This document shows, piece by piece, positions 34,203 through 44,642 of a stretch of 64,000 nucleotides of DNA (position 1 is the first letter of the stretch; each line of letters opens with the position of its first letter). The notes beneath the pieces are model-generated. The model was not told the origin of the DNA and did no database searches. It saw nothing but the letters and a program-made list of their open reading frames with translations. Source of the DNA: Pseudidiomarina gelatinasegens (GTDB lineage: Bacteria; Pseudomonadota; Gammaproteobacteria; Enterobacterales; Alteromonadaceae); assembly GCF_004025325.1 (NCBI RefSeq), contig NZ_RSFE01000002.1:1-64000 (forward strand). Direction: 5' to 3'. The position numbers and the translations under genes were made by a program.

Positions 34203-35075
34203 ATGAGTATGACATGCGCATTTATCGGCTTAGGCGTTATGGGTTATCCCATGGCAGGTCATTTGCAGCGCGGCGGTTTTACCACCACGGTGTATAACCG
34301 TACCCAAAGCAAAGCCCAAAACTGGGCCAGTGAATATGCTGGTACGTCTGCCGGTACACCAGCGCAAGCAGCCGAGGGCGCAACCCTGGTCATGCTATGC
34401 GTTGGCAATGATGATGATGTACGTAGTGTTGTTTATGGCGACGATGGCGTTTTGGCGACCATGAAGGCCGGCAGTATTTTGGTTGATCACACCACGGCAT
34501 CGGCGGAACTTGCGAAGGAAATCGCAGAAGCAGCCAAAGAACGCGGCATCGGTTTTCTGGATGCGCCTGTATCAGGTGGTCAACAAGGCGCAGAAAACGG
34601 TGTGTTAACAGCTATGATCGGCGGTGATCGTGACGCCCTAGAGCGCGCTGATGCTGCCTTAGCTTGCTATGCTAAAACCCGCGAATATATGGGCCCAGCA
34701 GGGCATGGTCAGTTGGCTAAAATGGTTAATCAAATCTGCATTGCCGGGGTGGTACAGGGCCTGTCAGAAGGGCTGCAACTGGCGCGTAAAGTCGGGCTCG
34801 ATCCGGATACCTTGATTAATGCGATCAGTCAGGGTGCGGCAGGCTCATGGCAAATGAAAAATCGTTATAGCACCATGTGGGCGCAACACTATGAGCATGG
34901 TTTTGCCGTTGATTGGATGCGTAAAGACTTGAAGATCGCTTTGAGCGAAGCTGAACGTCAAGGCTTGAGTATGCCAATGACTGCACTCGTGGATCAGTTT
35001 TATGCAGAGGTACAGAAAATGGGTGGGTCGCGTTGGGACACTTCCAGTTTGCTGGCACGTTTAGAACGTAAATAA
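34203..35075 (+). CDS. NAD(P)-dependent beta-hydroxyacid dehydrogenase family protein
   Basis: Encodes 290 residues from ATG 34203, with GGGAG upstream. Hallmarks of the 3-hydroxyisobutyrate-dehydrogenase family are the cofactor loop FIGLGVMGYPMAGHLQRGG, VDHTTASAELAKEIAE, FLDAPVSGGQQGAENGVL, GPAGHGQLAKMVNQICIAGV with the catalytic lysine, and KDLKIALSEAERQGLSMPM. Substrates include 3-hydroxyisobutyrate, tartronate semialdehyde and succinic semialdehyde; the sequence does not decide. It ends at a terminator. Confidence 0.9.
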   Translation: MSMTCAFIGLGVMGYPMAGHLQRGGFTTTVYNRTQSKAQNWASEYAGTSAGTPAQAAEGATLVMLCVGNDDDVRSVVYGDDGVLATMKAGSILVDHTTASAELAKEIAEAAKERGIGFLDAPVSGGQQGAENGVLTAMIGGDRDALERADAALACYAKTREYMGPAGHGQLAKMVNQICIAGVVQGLSEGLQLARKVGLDPDTLINAISQGAAGSWQMKNRYSTMWAQHYEHGFAVDWMRKDLKIALSEAERQGLSMPMTALVDQFYAEVQKMGGSRWDTSSLLARLERK

Positions 35076-35091
35076 ATTTTGCCTAAAAAAG

Positions 35092-35118
35092 AAAAACCCA
35101 GCCGAAGCTGGGTTTTTT
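35092..35118. terminator. Bidirectional terminator
   Basis: AAAAACCCAGC-CGAA-GCTGGGTTTTTT forms a compact hairpin with A-run and T-run flanks. It lies between the dehydrogenase stop at 35075 and the convergent DUF1329 stop at 35142. Confidence 0.9.
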
Positions 35119-35141
35119 ATGTGTTCGATTTTCATTAAAGC

Positions 35142-36497
35142 TTAACGAATACCCATACGGCGAAGTGCGCCGGTAGAGAAGTCGCCACGCTCTGGCTCGA
35201 TATCGAAGTTCATGTATTCACTTTCTTCGTTCGCCAGGCCAAGCAGAATGTAACGACCAGAGTTCAGGTCATACAATGCTTCAGCAGCCATCCACGGGGT
35301 GTCGTGATAGTAGAACTGGGTGTTGTAAGCTTCAGCTACACGCCACAACTCACCACGACCGTCGTAATGGTCAATCACAGATGCTGTCCACGTGTCTTCA
35401 TCAATGAACATGTGGCGCGTTGCATAGATATGACGCTCACCGTCTTTCAAGGTACCTTTCACTTCCCAAACGCGGTGCTTCTCGTAACGCACGTAGTCTT
35501 GGTTCATGTGGCCCGGGCCAATGATGTCGTCATAGCTTAGGTCGGTATCCATCAACTTGTAGTTGTTGTATGGAATCAGCATTTCTTTTTTACCAACCAG
35601 TTCCCAGTTGTATTTATCTGGGGCGCCGTTAAACATATCAAGGCCATCAGAAGTACGTAAGCCATCTGAAGCTGTACCTGGACCGTCATAGGCTACTGAT
35701 GGAGCTTTACGAACACGGCGTTGACCCGCGTTGTACAGCCAAGCGCGACGTGATTCTTTTACTTGGTCGATTGTTTCATGAACCAACAGTACGGTACCGG
35801 TAAGACGCGACGGTGCCAATACTTCTTGCAAGAAGTAGAACAACACGTTGTCGTCAGCTGCTTCACGGCCAGTTTTCAGGTATTCAGGAAATGCCAACGA
35901 CTCGCGCAGAAGTACTGGAACGAAATCACCGTTTTCAAGCACTGGGAATTGGTTAACCAAGCGCTGTACCGCGCCACCGCGATAACGGGTAACGTGGTTC
36001 CAAATCACTTCTAAACCATTTTTTGGCAAAGGGAATGGAATGTGTTTATCAAAATTCGATAAACCATTACCGCCAGCAACAAGTTCAGCGTTGGCTGCGT
36101 TTTTCGCAATCACGTCATAAACTTCTTGTGGGTAAGCCGCGGTGCGGTGGGTTGGATAGACATGCATTTTGTACTCAGGGTACTTTTCAAACATGGCCAT
36201 TTGACCTGCTGAGAGCAGATCTTGATATTGTGAGACGTTTTCCGCAGTAATGGTGTACAGCGGTTGTTCGTCAGCAAATGGGTCAGCAAGGCGTTCTGGC
36301 GCTTCACCTTCTGCTTGCAAGCTATAGCCGCCGTCCCAAGCTGGAATACTACCGTCTTGGTTAGCTGCTTTTACTGCACCGACCGGAGTCAAGTCATTAC
36401 CGAGGCGGGCAGCTTCTTCAGGGCTAACTTTAGCCATGACACTCACTGACACCACAGATAGCGCGAAAATACCGGCTTTCAGCATCATTTTATTCAT
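35142..36497 (-). CDS. DUF1329 exported protein
   Basis: Encodes 451 residues with a signal peptide (MNKMMLKAGIFALSVVSVSV, cleaved near MAKVSPEEA). Recognisable family blocks are SPEEAARLGNDLTPVGAVKA (20 residues), IPAWDGGYSL, NGLEVIWNHVTRYRGG, RRAWLYNAGQRRVRKAPS, DRYNWELVGKKEMLIPYNN-like sequence and RHMFIDEDTWTASVIDHYDG (20 residues). DUF1329 proteins resemble outer-membrane lipoprotein-sorting folds and are thought to bind hydrophobic ligands in the periplasm. They usually cluster with DUF1302, YCF48-like and MMPL genes; the last two are divergent from this gene here. Confidence 0.88.
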   Translation of the reverse strand: MNKMMLKAGIFALSVVSVSVMAKVSPEEAARLGNDLTPVGAVKAANQDGSIPAWDGGYSLQAEGEAPERLADPFADEQPLYTITAENVSQYQDLLSAGQMAMFEKYPEYKMHVYPTHRTAAYPQEVYDVIAKNAANAELVAGGNGLSNFDKHIPFPLPKNGLEVIWNHVTRYRGGAVQRLVNQFPVLENGDFVPVLLRESLAFPEYLKTGREAADDNVLFYFLQEVLAPSRLTGTVLLVHETIDQVKESRRAWLYNAGQRRVRKAPSVAYDGPGTASDGLRTSDGLDMFNGAPDKYNWELVGKKEMLIPYNNYKLMDTDLSYDDIIGPGHMNQDYVRYEKHRVWEVKGTLKDGERHIYATRHMFIDEDTWTASVIDHYDGRGELWRVAEAYNTQFYYHDTPWMAAEALYDLNSGRYILLGLANEESEYMNFDIEPERGDFSTGALRRMGIR

Positions 36498-36723
36498 TGT
36501 GCTTTTCCTTGTTGTTCTAGATACGCATTCTTTATACGCAATAAAGCTACATCAAATCTTAACAAATTTAAATGCCCAACTGATACTAGCGTTAGAACGA
36601 GGTTCGTTGTAAGGTAGCAGCTGGTTTGACCTCTAGTTATTTTTCCATAGCATGTATCGCGAATTGGAAATTTGCAACTATTTACCAAACAATTATAAGA
36701 CTCAGAATTATCAAGAGGGTTCC

Positions 36724-37896
36724 ATGATAAAAGCTACAGCGTATGCTGGGGCATTTGTTGGGGCGGCAATGCATGCACTATTGCCGGCCGCACAAGCCGA
36801 TACTGTCACTGACTATGAAGTCATTTATGCACCAGCAATGCAGGCCACTAAAGCGCCTAAGACAGTGCTTACAGAAATTACGTACGCTGGCGATAGAACC
36901 ATCGCAGTTGGCGATTACGGCGTAATTATTTTCCGCGATAGCAATGATCAACCTTGGCAACAAGCCGAAGTTCCTACCAGTGTACTGTTCACCTCAGTCG
37001 ATTTCGCTGACGCAAATCAAGGTTGGGCCGTGGGCCACCATGGTGTGATTGCAGCCACCACTGACGGCGGCAAAACCTGGCAACGACAACTCGATGGCTT
37101 TGAGTACATTCAATTACAAAAAACGCATTTTGAAAACTTGGTGGCGGAACTAACTGCGCAGCAAGATGAATTTGATGGCTCTGATCCTGATGCGGAAGAG
37201 GCGTTATACGTCGCTTTGGATAACGCAGCATTTGCCCTCGATATGGCGTTGGTTGCGGAAGAAGAAGGCCCAACTAAACCATTTTTAGATGTGCGTGTAT
37301 TATCCTCGCAAGTGATTTTAGCGGTAGGCGCCTATGGTTCGCTTATTCGTTCAACGGACGGTGGTGCCAGCTGGCACATTCAGGATAATTACGTTGAGAA
37401 CCCGGATGGCTTTCATTTTAATGCGTTGGCTGCGGATAATGACTATGTGTATTTAGCTGGCGAAAGCGGTCAGGTGTTTCGCAGTGCTGACCAAGGCTCT
37501 ACCTGGGAAACTTTGGATTCGCCGTATTATGGATCGTTTTTCGGCCTTCATGTGGATGCTCAAGGAAACCTCTGGATTGTTGGTTTGCGCGGCAATATTT
37601 TCATGAGCGCTGACCAAGGCGAAAGCTTTAGTCAAATTAAACTGGAAGACACTGTGAATATTAATGCAGTTGTTGATGCTGCAGCTGGTGGCGTTTATTT
37701 AGTTGGTAACGCCGGTGTGATTGGCTGGGTAAATCAGCAAGGCGATATCGAAAATATGACACACGCGTCTGGCGCCGCACTCACTGACCTGATCACCAAT
37801 AAAGATGGCAGTTTGACGGTGGTGGGGCAGCGTGGTGTGATAGAGATTCCGCAATTTAGCTCAATTCAACAAACGACAACAACAAAGGAACAATAG
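36724..37896 (+). CDS. Exported YCF48/BNR-repeat beta-propeller protein
   Basis: Encodes 390 residues from ATG 36724 (GAGGG upstream). A signal peptide ends near LLPAAQADTV. Repeats of the BNR/YCF48 type, each with an (A/S)DxGxTW-like box, include ATTDGGKTWQRQLDG, RSTDGGASWHIQDN, RSADQGSTWETLDS and MSADQGESFSQIKL, forming a probable beta propeller. An acidic helical insertion lies at about 135-180. YCF48 is a photosystem II assembly factor in cyanobacteria; in this setting it is a periplasmic partner of the MMPL transporter encoded 3 bases downstream. Molecular role unknown. Confidence 0.85.
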   Translation: MIKATAYAGAFVGAAMHALLPAAQADTVTDYEVIYAPAMQATKAPKTVLTEITYAGDRTIAVGDYGVIIFRDSNDQPWQQAEVPTSVLFTSVDFADANQGWAVGHHGVIAATTDGGKTWQRQLDGFEYIQLQKTHFENLVAELTAQQDEFDGSDPDAEEALYVALDNAAFALDMALVAEEEGPTKPFLDVRVLSSQVILAVGAYGSLIRSTDGGASWHIQDNYVENPDGFHFNALAADNDYVYLAGESGQVFRSADQGSTWETLDSPYYGSFFGLHVDAQGNLWIVGLRGNIFMSADQGESFSQIKLEDTVNINAVVDAAAGGVYLVGNAGVIGWVNQQGDIENMTHASGAALTDLITNKDGSLTVVGQRGVIEIPQFSSIQQTTTTKEQ

Positions 37897-37899
37897 CCG

Positions 37900-40233
37900 A
37901 TGTCTGAACAGTCTATTGAAACTAAAAGCGTATGGTTAGAGCGCGCGCTCTTCAACTTCCGCCCGTTGTGGTTTGTGATGTTTGCTGTTGCAACCGCTTT
38001 TTTAGCTTGGCATGCAAGTATGGTTCGCCCAGAGGCGAGCTTTACCAAAATGATTCCAACCCAGCATGAATTTATTCAGAACTATTTTACCCACCAAGAA
38101 GACTTAGCCAGCTTAGGGAACGTGGTTCGAATTGCAGTTGAAACCACTGAAGGCGATATATTTACCGCTGAATTTCAAAAAACACTGCAAGAAATTACTG
38201 ACGAAGTATTTTTTATTCCCGGCGTTAACCGCAGTGGCTTAAAAAGTGTGTGGACGCCGAATGTGCGCTGGAGTGAAGTAACCGAAGAGGGTTTCGTTGG
38301 CGGGCCGGTTATTCCAGACAACTGGGATGCCTCAGAAGAGTCGCTGGATAAGCTACGCACCAACGTGCTGCGCTCAGGTGAAGTGGGAAATTTAGTTGCC
38401 AACAACTTTAAGTCGGCGCTAATTTTTGTACCCCTGAATGAAATAAACCCAGATACCGGCGAAGCGCTGAATTATCAGGAGTTCTCGCAAAAATTAGAAG
38501 AGAACATTCGAGATAAATACCAAACTGAAAACGTCAAAATTCATATCACCGGTTTTGCCAAAGTTATTGGTGATTTAATTGAAGGTGCGTATCAAGTTGG
38601 TTTGTTCTTCTTTATCGCGATAGTTATCACCTTGCTGATGCTTTATTGGTACAGCCGTTGCTGGCGCAGTGCGTTTGCGGTGTTGTCGTGTTCAATAATC
38701 GCGGTGGTATGGCAGTTAGGTATTATTAAGCTGATAGGTTCGGGCATTAACCCGTACTCAATGCTGGTGCCATTTCTCGTGTTCGCTATCGGGGTGAGTC
38801 ACGGGGTACAGATCATTAATGCGATCAGTAACAACCGTGTTGATGGCCATGACAAATTTGCAGCCACTCGGTTGGCATTCCGTTCGCTCTATATCGCAGG
38901 TTTAACTGCGTTAATCTCTGATGCCATTGGTTTCACCACCTTGATGGTTATTGATATTGAGGTGATACAAGAGCTCGCAATTGCCGCAAGTATTGGTGTT
39001 GCGGTGGTGGTACTGACCAACTTAGGTTTGTTGCCCATTATCATGTCGTATGTTGGCATTTCGCCAAAAGGCACTGAATACACCCGTAAAGCCCGCGAAC
39101 AAGATCATCCTGTGCTCACCACCTTTAGCCGCTTTTCGCAGCCCAAATGGGCTTACAGCGCGCTGGTATTGGCATTGGTTGGGGTTACTTGGGGGCTTGT
39201 GTATAGCCAGCAATTAAAAATTGGTGACTTAGACGCCGGGGCACCGGAGTTACGCCCAGACAGCCGTTATAATTTGGATAATAAGTTTATCGTTGATAAC
39301 TACAGTTCCAGTACCGACATTTTCGTCGTGATGGCTGAAACGGCGCCGAGCCAATGTATTGCGTACGACAACCTTGAAGTTATGGACCGTTTTACCTGGC
39401 ACATGGAAAATACACCGGGTGTGCAAGACGTAAAATCAGTGGTTTACGTGGCTAAAATGGGCTCGTTTGGTTTGAATGAGGGTAACCTCAAATGGTTTAG
39501 CCTTAATCGTAACCAGTATGTACTGAACGCCAACACGGGGCGTACGCCGCCAGGGTTAATTAACCCCGACTGTTCAATGGTGCCGATTATCATTTACTTA
39601 AATGACCATAAAGCAGAAACATTGCAAACAGTGGTTGCGTCGGTGAATGCATTTAACCAGCAATATCAGCAAGAAGGTTTAGAGCTGTTGATGGCTGCGG
39701 GTAACTCAGGCATTGAAGCCGCCACAAACTCGGTGATTGAAGCCGCTCAAACCAAAATGCTGTTGTGGGTTTATGGTGTAGTTATTGTGTTGTGTTTGAT
39801 TACCTTCCGCAGCATTCGTACCGTAACCTGCATTATTTTACCGTTGATGCTGACAACCATCATGAGCCAAGGCTTAATGGCGGTACTCGGTATTGGTGTG
39901 AAAGTAGCGACGTTGCCGGTTATTGCGCTCGGTGTGGGGATTGGTGTCGACTATGGTATCTATATTTACACCAAAATCCGCGAAGGCTTGGCGCAGGGCA
40001 TGCATTTGAATGACAGTTACAAATATGCGCTTGATAGCACCGGTAAAGCGGTTGGCTTCACTGGGTTAACGCTAGCTATTGGTGTTGCGACTTGGATTTT
40101 CTCACCAATTAAATTCCAAGCGGATATGGGTATTCTGCTTACCTTCATGTTCTTATGGAACATGCTGGGTGCGTTGATTCTCATTCCAGCCTTAGCGCGC
40201 TTCTTCGCGCGCTTCGGTAAGCCTATCCACTAG
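37900..40233 (+). CDS. MMPL/RND-family transporter
   Basis: Encodes 777 residues. The topology is RND-like: one N-terminal helix (PLWFVMFAVATAFLAWHASM), a large periplasmic loop, a sterol-sensing/MMPL helix bundle (about 215-390, LVPFLVFAIGVSHGVQIINA), a second loop and a second bundle with VIALGVGIGVDYGIYIYTKI (20 residues) carrying the conserved GxxxDY. It probably uses the proton gradient to move hydrophobic molecules such as lipids or hopanoid-like compounds. It is co-transcribed with the YCF48-like gene. Its stop overlaps the convergent GMC oxidoreductase by 4 bases. The substrate is not known. Confidence 0.9.
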   Translation: MSEQSIETKSVWLERALFNFRPLWFVMFAVATAFLAWHASMVRPEASFTKMIPTQHEFIQNYFTHQEDLASLGNVVRIAVETTEGDIFTAEFQKTLQEITDEVFFIPGVNRSGLKSVWTPNVRWSEVTEEGFVGGPVIPDNWDASEESLDKLRTNVLRSGEVGNLVANNFKSALIFVPLNEINPDTGEALNYQEFSQKLEENIRDKYQTENVKIHITGFAKVIGDLIEGAYQVGLFFFIAIVITLLMLYWYSRCWRSAFAVLSCSIIAVVWQLGIIKLIGSGINPYSMLVPFLVFAIGVSHGVQIINAISNNRVDGHDKFAATRLAFRSLYIAGLTALISDAIGFTTLMVIDIEVIQELAIAASIGVAVVVLTNLGLLPIIMSYVGISPKGTEYTRKAREQDHPVLTTFSRFSQPKWAYSALVLALVGVTWGLVYSQQLKIGDLDAGAPELRPDSRYNLDNKFIVDNYSSSTDIFVVMAETAPSQCIAYDNLEVMDRFTWHMENTPGVQDVKSVVYVAKMGSFGLNEGNLKWFSLNRNQYVLNANTGRTPPGLINPDCSMVPIIIYLNDHKAETLQTVVASVNAFNQQYQQEGLELLMAAGNSGIEAATNSVIEAAQTKMLLWVYGVVIVLCLITFRSIRTVTCIILPLMLTTIMSQGLMAVLGIGVKVATLPVIALGVGIGVDYGIYIYTKIREGLAQGMHLNDSYKYALDSTGKAVGFTGLTLAIGVATWIFSPIKFQADMGILLTFMFLWNMLGALILIPALARFFARFGKPIH

Positions 40234-41861
40234 TGTTGTTCGTTCGATGTATCGGCGTCGGCTAAAATATAGTCGGCGCCAATATCGGCAATAACCATTG
40301 TTGGCGCGTTCGTATTTCCACTCAAAACCGTCGGCATGATTGACGCATCAATAACCCGCAATCTATTGACCCCATTGACGCGAAGCTTGGCATCAACCAC
40401 AGCTTGCGCATCATTACCCATACGGCACGTGCTGGTGGGATGATAAATCAAACCAATATTGCTCTCGATTCGCTCCAAAAGCTCTTTATCTGATTGCGTT
40501 GGGCCAGGCCATACCTCACCGCCATTGTGTTGTTTAAGTGGGGCTTGCTGCATAATTTCTCGAACTTGATGAACCCCTGAAAGCAGGGCGGCACGGTCCT
40601 GTTCATTATTTAAAAAGTTATAACGAAATGTCGGTGGCTCCGCGGGATTGTCGCTAGCCAAAAGCAGCTCACCTCGGGCCTTTGGCCGTAATACGCAGAC
40701 ATGACAGGCAAAACCGTGACGAAATGCCGGGCGCAAGTCCCACCCGCTGTCATTGAACCGGGTGGAAACAAAATGAAGTTGTAGGTCTGGGTCGTCCAGT
40801 TCAGGGCTGCTTTTTAGAAACCCACCTACTTCAGCGGGCGATACAGCCAGCGGGCCGGTTCGCTTAGTACGATACTGCCACCATGCAGCGGCCATTTTGA
40901 GAAGTCCAAGCGGTGTTAGGCTAATGCCGTCTTTGCACCGATTGCGATAATGCACCATCACATCGACGTGGTCTTGCAGATTTTTGCCGACATCGCTGCT
41001 GTCCGCTATCACTTGAATATTATGCTGCTGCAAATGCTCGGCTGGGCCGATACCTGATAGCATCAACAGTTGCGGTGAGTTGATTGCGCCACCGCTAATA
41101 ATTACTTCACGTTCAGCTCGCGCCACGTAAGCCTTGCCGTTTTGACGGAATTGGATACCGGTTGCCGTGTTGCCTTCAAAGGTGACCCGTTCAACCAAGC
41201 TATTGGTAAACACCGTCAGGTTTGGCCGCGCCCGCGCTGGGTCAAGAAATGCCTTGCGTGCACTCCAACGGGCGTTGTTGTATATCGTGAACTGAAATGC
41301 GCCAACACCATAAAGCGTGGCGCCATTGAAGTCGGGGTTATGTGGAACGCCCGCTGCCACACCGGCATCAATAAACTTTTGGGCTGCGGTGAAATAGGTT
41401 GGCACATCGCTGACATGCAGGGGGCCTTTATCGCCATGAAACGCGTTGGCGCCGCGTTGATTGCATTCCAGCTTACGAAAGCGCTGCAATACATTCGACC
41501 AGCCCCAATCCGACGAGCTATTTGCTGCCCAGTGTTCATAGTCACTGGGCACACCGCGCGTATAAATCATGGCGTTAATCATACTGCTGCCGCCAAGGCC
41601 TTTGCCGCGTGGTGTGTAGAGGCCTTTACCGTTTCGTAAGGGTGGGGTGTCCTGACTGCGATAAAGCCAATTAAACGCGCGACTGTGCATAAAGCGGATC
41701 ACGCCACCGGGCATGTCGCTGAACGATGACTTGCCGTCTCCACCCGCCTCAAATAGCGCGACTTTAAAACGTCCATCTTCGGTAAGTCGATTTGCTAACA
41801 CACACCCGGCGGTACCGCCGCCAACAACAATGTAATCAAAATGCAGTGACGCTGGGCTCAT
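40230..41861 (-). CDS. GMC-family FAD oxidoreductase (choline/alcohol dehydrogenase-like)
   Basis: Encodes 543 residues. Features are the FAD motif [20 protein letters not shown] (20 residues), GMC signature 1 [20 protein letters not shown] (20 residues), signature 2 [20 protein letters not shown], and the C-terminal active-site block [10 protein letters not shown] with the catalytic histidine, plus [20 protein letters not shown]. It oxidises an alcohol, possibly a long-chain or terpenoid one; choline is possible, but betB or a choline transporter is absent nearby. It is convergent with the MMPL transporter, and sbcB lies just upstream on the same strand. Confidence 0.9.
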   Translation of the reverse strand: MSPASLHFDYIVVGGGTAGCVLANRLTEDGRFKVALFEAGGDGKSSFSDMPGGVIRFMHSRAFNWLYRSQDTPPLRNGKGLYTPRGKGLGGSSMINAMIYTRGVPSDYEHWAANSSSDWGWSNVLQRFRKLECNQRGANAFHGDKGPLHVSDVPTYFTAAQKFIDAGVAAGVPHNPDFNGATLYGVGAFQFTIYNNARWSARKAFLDPARARPNLTVFTNSLVERVTFEGNTATGIQFRQNGKAYVARAEREVIISGGAINSPQLLMLSGIGPAEHLQQHNIQVIADSSDVGKNLQDHVDVMVHYRNRCKDGISLTPLGLLKMAAAWWQYRTKRTGPLAVSPAEVGGFLKSSPELDDPDLQLHFVSTRFNDSGWDLRPAFRHGFACHVCVLRPKARGELLLASDNPAEPPTFRYNFLNNEQDRAALLSGVHQVREIMQQAPLKQHNGGEVWPGPTQSDKELLERIESNIGLIYHPTSTCRMGNDAQAVVDAKLRVNGVNRLRVIDASIMPTVLSGNTNAPTMVIADIGADYILADADTSNEQH

Positions 41862-41890
41862 GGCGTATCCCTTTAGTGTCTTGTTAGAAA

Positions 41891-43324
41891 CTACAAACTT
41901 TGTACGTAGTGGTACAAGTCCTGCAACAACCTCATGTTTTTGCTGGAACTTGCGTGCTGTTGTGACAGTTGTTCAAGTGTGTGCATAAATTGTTCGGCGT
42001 TTAACGCACGCCCCGGTGGCTCCATCAATCGATTCTGGCAGAACGTGCGCCAGCGCTGCAACTCATTGTCAGTGAGCGTTGCTGGGTAGTTTCGTGCGCG
42101 AAAACGGAACAGCATTTCAGGTAAACGTTGATCAACAAAATTAAGTTCAAGGCCAGCCAGTTGATTCGGTTCGGTAGCACGAATTATGGCCATGTTTGAA
42201 CGATCTTGATCACTAAAAAAGTCGCCGCCATACAGCATCAGGTCGGGGTCATTGGTTGGCTCAAATTCACGGCTGTGAATGGTTGCTGCAATTAAGCGCT
42301 CGCGCAACTCGGGGTTGGCCAGAAGCTGCTGACGGTGCTGCTCAATCACGTCGAAGTTAATATTCCAACGAGCTTGAGCCTGCTCATCAATGACTTTCAG
42401 CGGCGCGACAAAAGGGCATTTGTTTAACGCAAAGCTGCCGCCCCCGAAGTGTTCAAGCCCTTGCTCGGAAAGTTCGGCACGGCGGCTGAATCGACGCTCA
42501 ACCAATTCGCTGTCGGACAGGGTTGCAATGTGCTCTGGATTGCAGCGCAAATCCCAATAAATAACCGTGTTAGGTTGTTCTGGGTGAAAAGCCAACGGCA
42601 TAATGACGCTTAAATAGCCGTTGTTTGCGCCATAAAAGCCACTGATATGCGCTAACGGAGTAAAGGTTGTCAACTGCACCAATTCTTTTACGGCCTGCTT
42701 GCGGCGTAAGCCATAGGCATAATCAAACAAGCGTGGTTGCGCTGTTTTCACTTTTTTAGCAATGGCGATGGTGGCATACACATCTGCCATGGCGTCATGA
42801 GCTTGGCCATGTTCAATGTCATTGGCACGGGTAAGCTCTTCTAGCCTCATGCTTACACGGCCATCATCATGGTAAGGCCATTCGATACCCTCAGGGCGCA
42901 GCGCATAACAGGCCCGCATTAGATCAATTAAGTCCCACCGCGAATTATTGTCCTGCCACGTGTGCGCATAAGGGTCAATGAAGTTTCGGTAAAACAAGTT
43001 GCGCGTAACTTCATCATCGAAGGCGATATTGTTGTAGCCGATAATGGTGGTGTTAGGTTCACTCATTTGTGCAGCAATTTTCTCAGCAAAAGCTGATTCG
43101 CACATGCCTTGAGCTAGAGCGTGCTGTGGCGTTATACCAGTAATTAAAACAGCCTGAGGGTGCGGCAGAAAGTCGGGCGTTGGTTGGCAATAAATGGTTA
43201 AGGGGCGGCCAACGGGTTCGAAATCTAAGGTGGTTCGCAAGCCGGCAAACTGTGCCGGCCGATCGGTTTGTGGATTCGCACCCCAAGTTTCGTAATCGTG
43301 CCAATAGAAAGTCGGCTGAGTCAT
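41891..43324 (-). CDS. sbcB: Exonuclease I
   Basis: Encodes 477 residues from ATG 43324 (MTQPTFYWHDYETWGANPQT); E. coli ExoI has 475. It degrades single-stranded DNA 3' to 5' and acts in mismatch repair and recombination. The DnaQ-like DEDD core is visible in HDYETWG, then GYNNIAFDDEVTRNLFYRNF (20 residues) and HDAMADVYATIAIA; SH3-like and C-terminal helical domains follow (LYGGDFFSDQDRSNM, FRFRARNYPATL). A longer frame to 43348 has no better start. Confidence 0.96.
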   Translation of the reverse strand: MTQPTFYWHDYETWGANPQTDRPAQFAGLRTTLDFEPVGRPLTIYCQPTPDFLPHPQAVLITGITPQHALAQGMCESAFAEKIAAQMSEPNTTIIGYNNIAFDDEVTRNLFYRNFIDPYAHTWQDNNSRWDLIDLMRACYALRPEGIEWPYHDDGRVSMRLEELTRANDIEHGQAHDAMADVYATIAIAKKVKTAQPRLFDYAYGLRRKQAVKELVQLTTFTPLAHISGFYGANNGYLSVIMPLAFHPEQPNTVIYWDLRCNPEHIATLSDSELVERRFSRRAELSEQGLEHFGGGSFALNKCPFVAPLKVIDEQAQARWNINFDVIEQHRQQLLANPELRERLIAATIHSREFEPTNDPDLMLYGGDFFSDQDRSNMAIIRATEPNQLAGLELNFVDQRLPEMLFRFRARNYPATLTDNELQRWRTFCQNRLMEPPGRALNAEQFMHTLEQLSQQHASSSKNMRLLQDLYHYVQSL

Positions 43325-43545
43325 CGTTTTCCCGTTACTTTGCAGCATGTAGTCATACTAGCAAGATTACCTTATGCACCTTTTAATGACAAAGATTAAC
43401 AACTTACACAATAACTATTCGACAACGTGGCACGTAAACCAGCAGCCCGCGTTAAATGGCCGCTATTTCGGGATCGGTGTCCCTTGCTCAGTTGCCAGCA
43501 GCAAGTTAGAGTTGAAGGCTATAGCTTTTCAACGTTGAGGCAACT

Positions 43546-44601
43546 ATGAAACACCTGAAACTCCCTACAACAGCACGCTCGCTTTTAGTATCTGCGGTTT
43601 TGGTATCTGGCGCGGCGTTACTTGCACCGAATGCACACGCTCAAGACGCGAACGATACCGCTAAGTTTTCAATTGCTATTCACGGTGGTGCAGGAACCAT
43701 CACGCGTGAGAGTATGACGCCAGAGCGCGAACGCGCCTATACGGCAAAGCTTACCGAAGCAATTAACGCAGGGCACGCGGTTCTTGCCAAGGGTGGTACC
43801 AGCATGGATGCGGTGGTGGTTGCCGTACAAATTATGGAAGACTCACCACTTTTTAACTCCGGTCGCGGTGCTGTGTATAACTGGGATGGGATTCATGAGT
43901 TAGATGCATCAATCATGAACGGCGCCACTCGCGAAGCTGGTGCTGTGGCCAGCGTGAAAACGGTGAAAAGCCCGATTGCTTTGGCACGTAAAATAATGGA
44001 AGAGTCAGTACACGTGATGCTTAGCGGCGAAGGCGCTGAAACCTTTGCGCAAGAGCAGGGCTTAGAGCTGGTTGACAACAGTTACTTTAATACCGAATGG
44101 CGTTACGAGTCGTTACAACGCATGAAGAAACAAGTTGGCAACCCCCAAGATAAGCAAGCTTGGGCAACGATGGATGATAACTTTAAATACGGCACTGTGG
44201 GTGCTGTTGCCCGAGATAAACATGGCAACTTGGCAGCTGCGACGTCAACGGGTGGTATGACCGGTAAGCGTTATGGTCGCGTTGGTGATTCGCCGATTAT
44301 TGGTGCGGGCACATGGGCTGACAATGCCAGCTGTGCGGTTTCTGCAACAGGGCACGGTGAATACTTTATTCGCTATCAAGTTGCCGCAGATATTTGTTCA
44401 CGCATGAAATACCAACAACTCGATGTGGTGACAGCTGGTGATACAGTGATTCATGACGTGTTGTTGCCAGCAGGTGGCACCGGCGGTGTTATTATTGTCG
44501 ATAAAGACGGTAATGTGCATATGCCATTTAATACTGAAGGTATGTACCGCGCTAAGCGCGTTGCAAATCAACCGGTTGAGGTTGCCATTTACAACGATTG
44601 A
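43546..44601 (+). CDS. Exported isoaspartyl peptidase / plant-type L-asparaginase
   Basis: Encodes 351 residues. A signal peptide (SLLVSAVLVSGAALLAPNA, cleaved near HAQDAN) precedes an Ntn-hydrolase of the IaaA family: IAIHGGAGTITRESM, GHAVLAKGGTSMDAVVVAV, NSGRGAVYNWDG and DASIMNG. The autocleavage nucleophile is predicted to be the threonine in FKYGTVGAVA, followed by AAATSTGGMTGKRYGRVGDS (20 residues). It would hydrolyse isoaspartyl dipeptides or asparagine. Cytosolic IaaA in E. coli is exported less obviously; here the leader is clear. It is a single gene before a small CBS-domain gene. Confidence 0.9.
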   Translation: MKHLKLPTTARSLLVSAVLVSGAALLAPNAHAQDANDTAKFSIAIHGGAGTITRESMTPERERAYTAKLTEAINAGHAVLAKGGTSMDAVVVAVQIMEDSPLFNSGRGAVYNWDGIHELDASIMNGATREAGAVASVKTVKSPIALARKIMEESVHVMLSGEGAETFAQEQGLELVDNSYFNTEWRYESLQRMKKQVGNPQDKQAWATMDDNFKYGTVGAVARDKHGNLAAATSTGGMTGKRYGRVGDSPIIGAGTWADNASCAVSATGHGEYFIRYQVAADICSRMKYQQLDVVTAGDTVIHDVLLPAGGTGGVIIVDKDGNVHMPFNTEGMYRAKRVANQPVEVAIYND

Positions 44602-44642
44602 CTATACTGAATGCATGGTTGGTGAATAGTGAGAGGTATACC

